A stretch of DNA of 64,000 nucleotides, from assembly GCF_022664435.1 (NCBI RefSeq), contig NZ_JAKREU010000002.1, positions 372,001-436,000 on the forward strand, read 5' to 3'. Positions 1 through 11,684 of the stretch are shown piece by piece; the stretch's first letter is position 1; the number at the start of each line of letters is the position of its first letter. The translations under genes and the position numbers were made by a program. This DNA comes from Sphingomonas panni. GTDB taxonomy: Bacteria > Pseudomonadota > Alphaproteobacteria > Sphingomonadales > Sphingomonadaceae. The notes below the pieces were generated by a model. The model was not told where the DNA came from, searched no databases, and worked only from the letters and a program-made list of their open reading frames with translations.

Positions 1-48
1 CAGGGCCGTCAGCGCAACACCCGTTCCCAAACCATGCCAGCGACGCAT
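1..48 (-). CDS. Partial gene, N-terminal 16 codons only (signal-peptide-like start)
   Basis: An ATG on the minus strand opens a frame that runs off the left edge of the window, giving MRRWHGLGTGVALTAL. The two arginines followed by a hydrophobic stretch look like the start of a signal peptide or membrane anchor, and a GAGG-like element lies about 8 to 12 bases upstream. It points the same way as the exosortase-associated decarboxylase behind it and may belong to the same exopolysaccharide/exosortase locus, but too little is visible to name it. Confidence 0.4.
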   Translation of the reverse strand, partial: MRRWHGLGTGVALTAL

Positions 49-187
49 TACCATACCTCGTTCCGAACGAGCGCAGCCGTGAGCGGACTACGCAGGACTT
101 CCCCTGCTATGCGGACAAAGGGGTAAAGATAGGGTTGAGTATAGCGGCAATTCCCCCGCCCCGCACCCCGCAAGCCGTACGGATCAT

Positions 188-1420
188 TCAGTCCCGCGAT
201 GGGACAAACAGCTCGCGCGCTGGCGGATGGCCGAGGAACGCCGCCGGGCTGGCCGTCGCGCCATAGGCGCCCGCCTGGAACAGCACGATCACATCCCCGA
301 CCGCGACGGGGGGCAGCGCCACCCGGTCCGCCAGCCGGTCGAGCGGGGTGCAGAGGCACCCGACGACCGAAGCGGTCATCACCGGCGCGGCGTCCATCCG
401 CCCGGCCACCGCCACCGGATAGTTGCGGCGGACCACCGTCCCGAAATTGCCGCTGGCCGCCAGTTGATGGTGCAACCCGCCATCGACCACGACGAAGGTC
501 TCGCCGCCGCTCTCCTTCACATCGACGACGCGGGTGCAATAGACGCCCGCCTCGCCGACCAGCCAGCGGCCCAGTTCGACCGCGAAACCGGTCTGGGCCA
601 GCACCGCCGCCCGCCGGTCGAGCGCCTCGCCCAGCGCCCGTCCGACGCCCTCGACATCCACGGCCAAGTCCCCCGCGAAATAGGGGATACCGAACCCGCC
701 GCCCAGGTTGACGAACGCCGGCACCGCGCCCGCCTTCTCCGCCAATCGCTCGGCCAGCGCCAGCGTCGCCGCCTGCGCCTCGATAATCGCCGCGCTGTCG
801 AGCGTCTGCGATCCGGCAAAGATATGGAAGCCATGCCAGTCCGCGCCGCTCGCGACCAGCCGCCGCACCAGCGCCGGCACCCGCACCGCATCCACGCCGA
901 ACGGCGACGCGCGCCCGCCCATCCGCATCCCCGACCCGCGCAGTTCGAAATCCGGGTTCACCCGCACGGCGATGCGCGGGGTCAGTCCCAACCGGTCGCC
1001 GATCGCCACCGCCCGGTCGGCCTCGCCCTCCGATTCGACATGCAGTGTCGCGCCCGCGGTAATTGCCGCCGCCAGTTCGTCGTCGCGCTTGCCCGGCCCG
1101 GCAAAGCTGATCGCCGCCGCCGGCTTGACCGTCAGCGCCTTGGCCAGCTCGCCGCCAGATGCCACGTCCAGCCCGTCGACCAGGCCGGCCATCGCGGTCA
1201 GGACGTCGGGATGCGGATTGGCCTTGATTGCATAATGCACGCGGACCTGCGCCGGCAGCGCCGCCCGCAGCCGCGCGACCCGCGCCGCCATCGCCGCGCC
1301 GTCATACAGGAATGCCGGCGTATCGCCTGCCCGTTCCAGCGACTCGGCGAAATCGACGCCGCCGACCGTCAGCCGCGACTGTCCGGCAAAATCCGCCGGG
1401 ATCGGCCCGACCGGCTTCAT
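188..1420 (-). CDS. PLP-dependent decarboxylase, exosortase A system-associated
   Basis: A 410-aa fold-III (LysA/ornithine decarboxylase type) PLP enzyme. The lysine of VHYAIKANPHP (about residue 66) is the expected Schiff-base residue. LGGGFGIPY is the glycine-rich phosphate-binding loop, and a VGCLCTPLD segment near the C-terminus occupies the usual catalytic Cys region. The start overlaps the stop of the upstream acyl-CoA ligase by 4 bp, so the two are translationally coupled. The combination with that ligase and a nearby acyl carrier protein matches the decarboxylase subfamily that travels with exosortase A/EPS loci. Its actual amino-acid substrate is unknown. No exosortase gene is inside the window. 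Confidence 0.85.
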   Translation of the reverse strand: MKPVGPIPADFAGQSRLTVGGVDFAESLERAGDTPAFLYDGAAMAARVARLRAALPAQVRVHYAIKANPHPDVLTAMAGLVDGLDVASGGELAKALTVKPAAAISFAGPGKRDDELAAAITAGATLHVESEGEADRAVAIGDRLGLTPRIAVRVNPDFELRGSGMRMGGRASPFGVDAVRVPALVRRLVASGADWHGFHIFAGSQTLDSAAIIEAQAATLALAERLAEKAGAVPAFVNLGGGFGIPYFAGDLAVDVEGVGRALGEALDRRAAVLAQTGFAVELGRWLVGEAGVYCTRVVDVKESGGETFVVVDGGLHHQLAASGNFGTVVRRNYPVAVAGRMDAAPVMTASVVGCLCTPLDRLADRVALPPVAVGDVIVLFQAGAYGATASPAAFLGHPPARELFVPSRD

Positions 1421-2925
1421 GCCTGCACCGCCCGTTGCGCCAGCGCCCGCACCGCGACCCGGTCGAGCTTGCCGTTCGCATTGCGCGGCAGGGCATCGAT
1501 CCAGACATAGTGCGACGGCTGCTGGAAACTGGGCAGGTCGCGCCGCAACCGCGCCCGTACGGCTGCCTCGGCATCCTCGACCAGCGCGCGTGCGACCACG
1601 GTGATCGCCTGCCCCTGCCGTTCGTCGGGCAGGCCGACTGCGATCGCCTCCGCCACTTCGCCGCCCGCCAGCACCGCTTCCTCCACTTCGGTCGGGCTGA
1701 TCCGGTTGCCCGCCACCTTCATCATCTCGTCATCGCGCCCGACGAAGCGCAGCAGCCCGTCGCTGCCCAGCGCCACCGTATCGCCGGACCACACCGCCAT
1801 GCCGCCGCTCTCCATCCAGCCGGGCGCGGGCCGGAACCGCACGGCGGTCCGTTCGGCATCCCGCCAATATCCCTGCGCCACCAGCGGCCCGGCATGGACC
1901 AGTTCGCCCGGCTCGTCCTTCTCCGCGCGGCTGCCATCGGCGCGCACCACCGCCACCTCGGCAAAGGGGATCGCCGCCCCGATCGCATCGGGGTTCGCGT
2001 CGATCCGTTCGGGCAGGAGATAGGTCGACCGGAACGCCTCGGTCAGGCCGTACATCGCATAGAGGTCCGCGCCCGCGAACCGTTCGCGCAACGCCCGCAC
2101 CATGCGCGGGGTCAGCGCCCCGCCCGAATTGGTCAGCCGCTGCAACCGCGCCGCCGTTTCCGCCGGCCATGCCGCCTCCAGCAACTGCGTCCAGAGCGGC
2201 GGCACGCCGGCCAGCGTCGTCACCTCGAACCGCTCGACCGCCTTCACCACGTCTCGCGCGGTGAGGTAATCGAGCGGCACCACCGCCCCGCCCGCAACCC
2301 AGGTCGAAAACAGCTGGTTCTGTCCGTAATCGAAGCTGAGCGGCAGCACCGCCAGCACCCGGTCGTCGCGGGTCAGTTTCAGATATTGCGTGACCGACAC
2401 CGCCCCCAGCCACAGATTGGCATGGGACAGCATCACCCCCTTGGGCCGCCCGGTCGACCCGGAGGTATAGAGGATCGCGGCCAATGCGGTCGGATTGCGT
2501 TCCGCCGCCGCCACGGGATCGCCCTGCGGCGCTTCGGTCAGCACGCGGCATCCCTCCGGCACATCCCCCGGCTCCAGCGCCGCGACCCGCGCCGCCTGCG
2601 TCACCAGCACCACTGCCCCGCTGTCCGACAGGATATGCGCCACCTGCGCCCGTTTCAGCGACGGGTTGACCGGCACATGCACCAGCCCCGCCCGCGCCGC
2701 CGCCAGCGGCATCAGGCACGCGGTCCGCGTCTTCGGCAACCACGTCGCCACTCGCGCGCCCGGTTCGAGGCCCAGCGCCCGCAACCCGCCCGCCATCAGC
2801 GCGACAGCGGACTCCAATTCGGCAAAGGTCAGCGCCCCGTCCCGGTCGATCAGCGCCGCATCCTGCGCCCTGCCCAGCGAAGGAAGATGATCGATCGTCC
2901 GGGCGGGCGGAATGTCCATCGTCAC
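1417..2925 (-). CDS. AMP-dependent acyl-CoA ligase/synthetase, exosortase A system-associated
   Basis: A 502-aa ANL-superfamily adenylating enzyme. The P-loop-like signature YTSGSTGRPKGVM is present, the central YGLTEAFRSTYL region corresponds to the A5 motif, and the C-terminal GxRISPTEVEE and NANGKLDR motifs supply the hinge and the catalytic lysine. It should activate a carboxylic acid as acyl-AMP, probably for loading onto the acyl carrier protein encoded on the other strand about 780 bp away. It is coupled by a 4-bp overlap to the PLP decarboxylase. The set probably makes or attaches a small acyl group in the exosortase/EPS pathway, but the product is unknown. Confidence 0.85.
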   Translation of the reverse strand: MTMDIPPARTIDHLPSLGRAQDAALIDRDGALTFAELESAVALMAGGLRALGLEPGARVATWLPKTRTACLMPLAAARAGLVHVPVNPSLKRAQVAHILSDSGAVVLVTQAARVAALEPGDVPEGCRVLTEAPQGDPVAAAERNPTALAAILYTSGSTGRPKGVMLSHANLWLGAVSVTQYLKLTRDDRVLAVLPLSFDYGQNQLFSTWVAGGAVVPLDYLTARDVVKAVERFEVTTLAGVPPLWTQLLEAAWPAETAARLQRLTNSGGALTPRMVRALRERFAGADLYAMYGLTEAFRSTYLLPERIDANPDAIGAAIPFAEVAVVRADGSRAEKDEPGELVHAGPLVAQGYWRDAERTAVRFRPAPGWMESGGMAVWSGDTVALGSDGLLRFVGRDDEMMKVAGNRISPTEVEEAVLAGGEVAEAIAVGLPDERQGQAITVVARALVEDAEAAVRARLRRDLPSFQQPSHYVWIDALPRNANGKLDRVAVRALAQRAVQA

Positions 2926-3700
2926 CCCCTAGCGCCGATCCCTCGGCAGATACAGGGGGCGACGCGATCCCCCCACCGCCCACGCCATCCCTCGTTCAAC
3001 TTACTGTCCCAGGTCGGCCGAGAGGGTGCAGACCTCACCCCCACGTCACTCCAGGCTTGACGCGTAACGGGTACGCTTCAGCACCATGTCGGCGCTGTCC
3101 TTCCCGTCACCCCGGGCTTGACCCGGGGTCCCGCTTTTTCCGCCGCCAGAGCCAGAGCCGACCGACATTCACCGACAATCGTGCATCTCCGTCATTCCCG
3201 CGCAGGCGGGAATCCATAAACGCTGACGCCTCGACTGGATTCGCAGGCGCTGGCGCATATGGACTCCCGCCTCCGCGGGAGTGACGATGGGAATGAAGCA
3301 ATCGTCCGGTGACCGCAAAGACGACCAGCCGCGTGTGAAAGCACCGCAAGCACACCTCACGACAGCTCCGCATCTGCGCGCAAAAAAGAGACCGTACCCC
3401 CGCGCAGGCGGGGGTCCAGAACGGCCGCACCGCAGCGCAAATCGCACTTTACACGTACCCCCGCGCAGGCGGGGGTCCAGGGCCAAACGAACCAACGCCC
3501 GCGATTACCAACCCTGGATCCCCGCCTGCGCGGGGATACCCCGTGGTGCCCCGCGAGCGACGGCGATCAGGTGCCTAGATTCCGGCCTGCGCGGGAATAC
3601 GGCAATAACGGCCCCCGCCCACCACCCGGCGACCGAAACACCCCGCTTGGCAGCACCCCCGACAACCCCTAAACCCCCACCCAAACAGGGGAGTAGCTGC
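2926..3700. repeat. Gene-free gap holding an array of short REP-like palindromes
   Basis: No convincing gene lies in these 775 bases between the divergent ligase and acyl carrier protein. At least seven related palindromes occur: GTCACCCCGGGCTTGACCCG near 3106, TTCCCGCGCAGGCGGGAA near 3195, an inverted GGACTCCCGCCTCCGCGGGA near 3259, two nearly identical CCCCCGCGCAGGCGGGGG units near 3398 and 3456, ATCCCCGCCTGCGCGGGGAT near 3516, and a decayed unit near 3577. The shared form is a G/C-rich hairpin with a 4-base GCAG or CTGC loop followed by TCCA. These are REP/RAYT-type repeats, not CRISPR: units occur in both orientations and spacing is irregular. Confidence 0.75.
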
Positions 3701-3973
3701 GTGATCCAGACAGGTTCGGGTTCGATCGAGGAAACGGTGCGCGCGGTGCTGCGCGACGTACTCGGCCTGTCCGACGAACGGGCGGCGGCGTTCGACGACG
3801 ATACGCCGTTGTTCGGCGCCTTGCCCGAACTCGATTCGATGGCGGTGGCCGGCGTCCTGACCGAGATCGAGGACCGGCTCGGCATCCTGATCGAGGATGA
3901 CGATATCGACGGCGACACGCTCGAAAGCTTCGGCTCGTTGGTCGCCTTCGCCCGCGCCAAGGTTCCCGCTTGA
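3701..3973 (+). CDS. Acyl carrier protein, exosortase A system-associated
   Basis: A 90-aa acidic helical protein with the phosphopantetheine attachment motif in ELDSMAVAGVL (Ser about residue 46), preceded by the typical DDDTPLFG segment and followed by IEDDDIDGDTLESFGSL. The start is taken as GTG because upstream codons in the frame run through REP repeats. It is coupled to the following hydrolase by a 4-bp overlap. In exosortase A loci such a stand-alone carrier protein goes with the ligase and decarboxylase on the opposite strand, suggesting a carrier-bound intermediate. Direct evidence of the cargo is lacking. Confidence 0.85.
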   Translation: MIQTGSGSIEETVRAVLRDVLGLSDERAAAFDDDTPLFGALPELDSMAVAGVLTEIEDRLGILIEDDDIDGDTLESFGSLVAFARAKVPA

Positions 3974-4632
3974 TCGATCGCTACGACTGGCCCGGCGGGC
4001 ATGAGGCGTTGTGGCGCTTCGGTCCCGATGCCGGTCCGGTCGTATTGCTGCTGCTGCCTCCCTTCGAGGAAGCGAACCGCACGCGGACCTTCGCGGTGGG
4101 CCTGTTGCGGGCGCTGGCGGTGCGCAACATCGCCTCGATGCTGCCCGACCTGCCCGGTCAGTGCGAAAGCCTGCTCGCCACCGAAGCCGCGACGCTGGCC
4201 GACTGGCGCGCTGCCGTCACTGCGCTGGTGGCCGCGACCGACCGCCCGGTGATCGGCGCATCGATCCGCGCCGGGGCCTTGCTCGATTGCGACGCCGACC
4301 TCGCGGGTCGCTGGCACCTGTCGCCGCAACCCGGCACCGCGCTCGTCCGCGAACTCGGCCGCATCGCCGGCCGGATCGACCGCAGCACCGCAACCGTCGA
4401 TGTTGCCGGCAACCGCATCGCCACGACGCTACTGGACGAACTCGACGCGGCGACCCCGTGCGACATCCATCCCCGCCGCATCGTCCGCCTCGGCACCGAT
4501 CCCGCCGACGCGGACCTTCGCATCGACGCCGCGCCGCTGTGGCGACGGGCCGAGCCGGGCGACGACCCGGTTCTGGCCGACCGGCTGGCCGACGACCTCG
4601 CCGCATGGAGCCGCGCGTGCGTCGGCTGGTAA
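3970..4632 (+). CDS. Exosortase A system-associated hydrolase 2 (alpha/beta-hydrolase-like)
   Basis: A 220-aa protein starting with TTG that overlaps the carrier-protein stop. The segment VVLLLLPPFEEANRTRTFAVGL is typical of this hydrolase-like subfamily: a strand, then an oxyanion-type PPF..E.NR.R loop. The following DLPGQCES resembles the strand and turn after helix A. A standard GxSxG elbow is not evident (GASIRAG is the closest), so catalytic activity is uncertain. The gene also overlaps the next hydrolase. The order carrier protein, hydrolase 2, hydrolase 1 is the recurrent exosortase A arrangement. Confidence 0.75.
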   Translation: MIDRYDWPGGHEALWRFGPDAGPVVLLLLPPFEEANRTRTFAVGLLRALAVRNIASMLPDLPGQCESLLATEAATLADWRAAVTALVAATDRPVIGASIRAGALLDCDADLAGRWHLSPQPGTALVRELGRIAGRIDRSTATVDVAGNRIATTLLDELDAATPCDIHPRRIVRLGTDPADADLRIDAAPLWRRAEPGDDPVLADRLADDLAAWSRACVGW

Positions 4633-5376
4633 CCTTTCCCTGCGCGGGCGAAACGCTGGCGGGCACGCTCGATGTAGCCAGCGGGACGACCGGCTTGCTG
4701 ATCGTGTCGGGCGGCAACGAACTGCGCATCGGCGCGCATCGCGGGCAGGCGCTGCTTGCCGCCGCGATCGCCGCCGCGGGCTATCCGGTGCTGCGCTTCG
4801 ACCGACGTGGGATCGGCGATTCGACCGGCCGCAACGACGGCTTCCGCTCCAGCGCACCCGATATCGCCGCCGCCGCCGCCGCCTTGCGCGAACAAACCGG
4901 TATCACGCGGATGGTTGCGTTCGGCAATTGCGACGCCGCGACCGCACTGGCGCTGTTCCATGCACAGGCACGCATCGACCGCCTCGTCCTCGCAAACCCT
5001 TGGATCGTCGAGCCTTCGGGCGATCTGCCGCCCCCCGCAGCGATCCGCGCAACCTATGCCGCGCACCTGTCCTCGCCGGCGGAATGGAAGCGCCTGCTGA
5101 CCGGCGGCGTCAACTTCCGCCGCCTCGCGCGAGGTTTGGCTACTTTGGCACGCCGCCGCCCCCGCCAAACCGACCTGACCCGCGCCTTCACCGCCGGCCT
5201 GTCCTCAGGCACCCCCACCGACATCCTGCTCGCCACCCGCGATCACACCGCCGTGGCATTCCTCGATGCGTGGCACCTTCGCCACCTTACCGCCCTGCAC
5301 CACCGCGACAGCGACAGCCACAGCTTCGCCCGTCCCGGCGATGCCGACTGGCTCCGCGACCGCCTGCTGGATGCCC

Positions 5377-8067
<2,691 letters not shown>

Positions 8068-8077
8068 GTCAGCTTTC

Positions 8078-8178
8078 TCTCCCTCTCCCCTTGAGGGGAG
8101 AGGGTCGGGGAGAGGGGAAGTTGCGGAGAGGGCGGTGGACTTCCCCTCTCCCAACCCTCTCCCCTCGAGGGGAGAGGG
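8078..8178. repeat. CT/GA-rich palindromic repeat between the two metH genes
   Basis: Two nearly identical hairpins (CCCTCTCCCC TTGA GGGGAGAGGG, and the same arms around TCGA) flank a central GGGGAGAGGGGAAGT...ACTTCCCCTCTCC pair, so the 100 bases can fold as one large nested palindrome. This kind of CTCTCCC...GGGAGAG repeat is a common dispersed element in alphaproteobacterial chromosomes. It lies in the 121-bp gap of the split metH and could act as an mRNA-stabilising or attenuating hairpin, but no function is demonstrated. Confidence 0.7.
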
Positions 8179-8188
8179 CTTTTAGCGG

Positions 8189-9238
8189 TCAAGCCGCCAT
8201 CGTGAACGGCTCCAGCCCGGCGAGACGTGTCTGCACCGGCACGCCCGGCACCTTGCGCGGGGCGACGCCCTTCACCCGCTCGGCCATCGCCTTGATATGG
8301 GCCGGCGTCGATCCGCAGCAGCCGCCCAGCACATTCACCTGCCCATGATCGGCCCAGTCGCCGACGAGCGCGGCCGTCGTCGCGGGTGCCTCGTCATAGG
8401 CGCCCAGTTCGTTGGGCAGGCCGGCATTGGGGTAAACCATGATGAGCGTATCGCAAATTTCGCTCAGCGTCTTCACATGCGGGCGCAGCTGTTCCGCGCC
8501 GAACGAACAGTTCAGCCCGATCGTCACCGGTTTCGCATGGCGGATCGCGTGCCAGAACGCCTCGACCGTGTGACCCGACAGGTTACGGCCCGACAGGTCG
8601 GTCAACGTCATCGACAACATGATCGGCAGATCGCGGCCCAGTGCCTGCCCCGCCTCAATCGCAGCCAGTACGCCGGCCTTGGCGTTCAGCGTATCGAATA
8701 CCGTCTCGATCAGCACGAAATCGATGCCGCCGGTGACCAGCGCGTCGATCTGTTCGCGATACACACCCTTCAGATAGTCGAAATCAATCTCGCGATAGCC
8801 CGGATCGTTGACGTCGGGGCTAAGCGACAGCGTCTTGTTGGTCGGCCCGATCGCCCCCGCCACAAAGCGCGGGCGGCCATCGCGGGAGGCATAGTCGTCG
8901 GCCAGCCGGCGGGCGATGCGTGCGCTTTCGATATTGATGTCGGCGACCAGCGCCTCGGCACCATAATCCGCCTGGCTGATGAGGTTCGCGCTGAAGGTAT
9001 TGGTCGACACGATGTCCGACCCGGCGTCCAGATAGGCGCGGGTAATCGTCTCCGGCACCTCCGGCTTGGTGATCGCCAATATGTCGTTATTGCCCTTCTG
9101 GTCGTGGCCGAGCGTCAGCGTGCCGGCATAATCGGCCTCGGACAGTTTCCAGTTCTGGATTTCGGTACCGAACGCGCCATCGGTGATGAGGACGCGCTGG
9201 GCGGCTTCGGCATTCAGCCGTTGACGGGCATCGGACAT
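8189..9238 (-). CDS. metH: Homocysteine S-methyltransferase domain protein (split MetH, N-terminal part)
   Basis: A 349-aa homocysteine-binding TIM barrel. VLITDGAFGTEIQ marks the N-terminus, GLNCSFGAEQLRPH supplies the first zinc-ligand Cys, and VNVLGGCCGSTPAHI supplies the paired zinc Cys residues. It corresponds to the first module of E. coli MetH and must work with the downstream protein that carries the folate, B12 and reactivation modules. It lies 11 bp from metF upstream on the same strand, so methyl-folate production and use are co-transcribed. Confidence 0.93.
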   Translation of the reverse strand: MSDARQRLNAEAAQRVLITDGAFGTEIQNWKLSEADYAGTLTLGHDQKGNNDILAITKPEVPETITRAYLDAGSDIVSTNTFSANLISQADYGAEALVADINIESARIARRLADDYASRDGRPRFVAGAIGPTNKTLSLSPDVNDPGYREIDFDYLKGVYREQIDALVTGGIDFVLIETVFDTLNAKAGVLAAIEAGQALGRDLPIMLSMTLTDLSGRNLSGHTVEAFWHAIRHAKPVTIGLNCSFGAEQLRPHVKTLSEICDTLIMVYPNAGLPNELGAYDEAPATTAALVGDWADHGQVNVLGGCCGSTPAHIKAMAERVKGVAPRKVPGVPVQTRLAGLEPFTMAA

Positions 9239-9249
9239 ATTCGTTCCCC

Positions 9250-10191
9250 TCAGGCCGCAACCGCGACCGGCTTCGCCTTCGGCCGCAACCCCAGCAGGTG
9301 GCAGATGGCATAGGACAATTCGGCGCGGTTGAGCGTGTAGAAATGGAAGTCGCGCACACCGCCGGCGTACAGCTTGCGGCACATCTCCGCCGCGACGGTC
9401 GCGGCGACCAGTGCGCGCGCACCGGGATGATCGTCCAGCCCTTCGAACAGGCGGTCCATCCATGCCGGGATCGACGCGCCGCACATGCCGGCGAATTTGC
9501 GGACCTGCGCGACGTTCGACACCGGCAGGATGCCGGGCACCAGATCGGCGTTGATGCCGGCCGCCGCGGCCGCGTCGCGGAAGCGGAAGAACGCCTCGGG
9601 TGTGAAGAAGAACTGCGTGATCGCGCGGGTCGCACCCGCATCGATCTTGCGCTTCAGATTATCGAGGTCGGCGGCCTGATGCTCCGAATCCGGGTGGCAT
9701 TCGGGATAGGCCGCGACCGAAATCTCGAACGGGTGCAGCTTCTGCAGGCCCGCGACAAGCGCGGCGGCGTTCTCATAACCATCGGGATGGGCGACGAACT
9801 TCTGCCCCATGGTCGGCGGATCGCCGCGCAGCGCGACGATGTGGCGCACGCCGGCCGCCCAATATTCCTGCGCGACCTGATCGATTTCCGCCCGGCTCGC
9901 TTCGACACAGGTCAGGTGCGCAGCGGCAGGCATCGACGTTTCGCGCGCGATCCGGGCCACCGTCGCATGGGTCCGCTCCCGCGTCGAACCGCCCGCGCCA
10001 TAGGTGACGCTGACGAACTTCGGCGCCAGCGGCTCCAGCGCGCGCACGGTTTCCCATAGTGCCGCTTCCATCTTCTCGGTCTTGGGCGGGAAGAATTCAA
10101 AGCTGACCGCACAATCGCCGGCCAGATCGGCGAACAACGGCGCATCAAGCGCGCGGCGCGCCTCTTCGAGATCGGAAATCGTAGGAGTCAT
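9250..10191 (-). CDS. metF: 5,10-methylenetetrahydrofolate reductase
   Basis: A 313-aa FAD-dependent TIM-barrel enzyme that makes 5-methyl-THF for MetH. Diagnostic stretches are VSFEFFPPKTEKMEAALW at the N-terminus, VSVTYGAGGSTRERT, AAHLTCVEASRAEIDQ, GVRHIVALRGDPPTMG, and ITQFFFTPEAFFRFRD. The start codon overlaps the stop of the upstream ArsR-methyltransferase gene by 4 bp, giving a regulator-metF-metH-metH operon read leftwards. Confidence 0.95.
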   Translation of the reverse strand: MTPTISDLEEARRALDAPLFADLAGDCAVSFEFFPPKTEKMEAALWETVRALEPLAPKFVSVTYGAGGSTRERTHATVARIARETSMPAAAHLTCVEASRAEIDQVAQEYWAAGVRHIVALRGDPPTMGQKFVAHPDGYENAAALVAGLQKLHPFEISVAAYPECHPDSEHQAADLDNLKRKIDAGATRAITQFFFTPEAFFRFRDAAAAAGINADLVPGILPVSNVAQVRKFAGMCGASIPAWMDRLFEGLDDHPGARALVAATVAAEMCRKLYAGGVRDFHFYTLNRAELSYAICHLLGLRPKAKPVAVAA

Positions 10192-11141
10192 GCCGCCTTC
10201 ACCTCTTGTACGTCACCGGCGCGCCGCGCCATCCACAGCTTCACGGTCAATTCGCCGCCGCCCAGCGTCTCGATCGACACCGGCGACAATCCGGTCCTCG
10301 CGAACCAGCCCAGCATCTGTTCGTCGGAAAAGCCCAGTCGCGCATGGGCATCGCGGACGCGCAACTCTTCGCGCTCATGCGGTGCGAAATCGCAGATCAA
10401 CAGCCGACCACCGGGCCGCAAGATCCGCGCCGCCTCGGCGATCGCAGCGCCCGGATGCTGCACGAAATGCAGGACATGGTGCAGCACCGCCGCATCCGCC
10501 GCGCCGGTGTCGAGCGGCAGCGCCTGAATATCCGCCTGCCGCAGTTCGGCATGCTCCAGCCCGCGCTCGGTCAGCTTCGCCCGCGCCAGCCGCAGCATTT
10601 CCGACGATCGGTCAATACCGATCGCCTGTTCCGCCTGCGGCGCGAACAGCTCCAGCATCCGCCCGGTGCCGGTCCCGATATCGACCAGCAGGCCGATGCG
10701 CGTGTCTCCCAGCGCCCCCAGCATCGCTCGTTCGACCTGTTCCTCGGCGACGTGCAGCGACCGGATCGCGTCCCATTCGCCGGCATGCGCCTCGAACCAC
10801 GCAGCCGCAGCAGCGGCACGGTCCGCGCGGACCTCTGCCAGTCGCACGCTGTCAGCCTCGACCGACGGATCGGGCGCGGCTGCCCATGCATCGAGTGCGG
10901 CGAGCAGAGGACGGACCACCGCTCCCTCGCCGAGTGCGACAAAGACCCAGCTTCCTTCCTTGCGGCGGACGGTCAGCCCGGCATCGCACAGGATCTTGAT
11001 ATGGCGGCTGACGCGTGGCTGGCTCTGTTCCAGCACCTGCGCCAGTTCGCCGACCGACAATTCCATCGACCGCAACAGGCCCAGCACCCGCAAGCGGGTC
11101 GCGTCGCTCGCCGCGCGCAATATGTCGAGGGCCGTTGCCAT
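10188..11141 (-). CDS. ArsR-family HTH regulator fused to a SAM-dependent methyltransferase
   Basis: A 317-aa two-domain protein. Residues 1 to about 95 form an ArsR/SmtB winged helix (LGLLRSMELSVGELAQVL, then SQPRVSRHIKILCDAGL). About residues 140 to 290 are a class I methyltransferase with VDIGTGTGRMLELF and GIDRSSEML as the SAM-binding loops and GGRLLICDFAPH later. It heads the metF-metH operon, and a perfect palindrome sits directly upstream of its start. The simplest reading is an autoregulated repressor sensing SAM or SAH and controlling methionine synthesis, comparable in role to SahR. No metal-binding cysteine motif is seen in the HTH part. Confidence 0.85.
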   Translation of the reverse strand: MATALDILRAASDATRLRVLGLLRSMELSVGELAQVLEQSQPRVSRHIKILCDAGLTVRRKEGSWVFVALGEGAVVRPLLAALDAWAAAPDPSVEADSVRLAEVRADRAAAAAAWFEAHAGEWDAIRSLHVAEEQVERAMLGALGDTRIGLLVDIGTGTGRMLELFAPQAEQAIGIDRSSEMLRLARAKLTERGLEHAELRQADIQALPLDTGAADAAVLHHVLHFVQHPGAAIAEAARILRPGGRLLICDFAPHEREELRVRDAHARLGFSDEQMLGWFARTGLSPVSIETLGGGELTVKLWMARRAGDVQEVKAA

Positions 11142-11148
11142 GGCACGT

Positions 11149-11170
11149 GATATAAAGAAATCTTTATATC
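11149..11170. promoter_or_regulatory. Perfect 22-bp palindrome, probable operator of the ArsR/SahR-like regulator
   Basis: Arms GATATAAAGA and TCTTTATATC are separated by AA, starting 8 bp upstream of the ArsR-methyltransferase start. ArsR-family proteins bind AT-rich dyads of this size, and operators of SahR-type methionine regulators are similar ATATAAAGA-type palindromes (recalled family knowledge). The AT-rich sequence stands out strongly in GC-rich DNA. It probably controls the leftward regulator-metF-metH operon. Confidence 0.75.
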
Positions 11171-11270
11171 AGGTCAATCGATGATAAGCTGCGCTCGATC
11201 CGCCGCGCACGATGCAACCGCCCTCGCAGTCGCGCGTTGTGCGCCCGATCATAACGGAAGGGAAACCGCC

Positions 11271-11612
11271 ATGAAGAAGTTCATTCTGCTGCCGCTCGCC
11301 GCCGCCGCATTCTCGGTCGGCGCGTGCAGCCAGAAGGCACAGAACGAAACCGGCGAGGCGGCCGACGCCGTTGCCGCCGACGTGAACGCAACGATGGGTG
11401 AAGCCGTAGACGACGTGAAGACTGCCGGCGACCGCGCCTTCGGTGCGGCGGAAAATGCCGCCGACCGTGCCGGCGACCATATCGAAAACGCCACCGATCG
11501 CGCTGGCGCAGCGATCGAGCGTGGTGCGGCCAAGGCCGATGCCGCTGCCGACAACGCCCAGCGTGAAGCCGGCCAGGAACTGGAAAAGGCCGGTCGCGAC
11601 ATGCAGCGCTAA
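11271..11612 (+). CDS. Small lipoprotein with charged Ala-rich coiled-coil-like body
   Basis: A 113-aa protein with a clear lipoprotein signal: MKKFILLPLAAAAFSVGAC, lipid-attachment Cys about residue 19. The rest is Ala/Asp/Glu-rich with repeated short units such as NAADRAGDHIENATDRAGAAIERG that would form an amphipathic helix. A good Shine-Dalgarno (GGAAGGGAA) precedes ATG. It is followed by a strong rho-independent terminator, so it is probably monocistronic. Function unknown; such entericidin- or YtxH-like envelope proteins are often stress-related. Confidence 0.8.
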   Translation: MKKFILLPLAAAAFSVGACSQKAQNETGEAADAVAADVNATMGEAVDDVKTAGDRAFGAAENAADRAGDHIENATDRAGAAIERGAAKADAAADNAQREAGQELEKAGRDMQR

Positions 11613-11633
11613 TCGCGTTCGGTTAGGAAACAA

Positions 11634-11668
11634 GGCCGCGTCCCGAAGCAACGGGACGCGGCCTTTTT
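11634..11668 (+). terminator. Rho-independent terminator after the lipoprotein gene
   Basis: A perfect 12-bp stem (GGCCGCGTCCCG with CGGGACGCGGCC) around a 6-base loop AAGCAA, followed directly by TTTTT. It lies 21 bp after the lipoprotein stop codon. Confidence 0.93.
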
Positions 11669-11684
11669 CGTTTGGAGACTATCG

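Noticed and set aside
3105..3600. Regularly repeated short palindromes that might be a CRISPR array
   Set aside because: Repeats are in both orientations, imperfect and irregularly spaced, with no constant spacer length and no cas genes. REP-type elements explain them.
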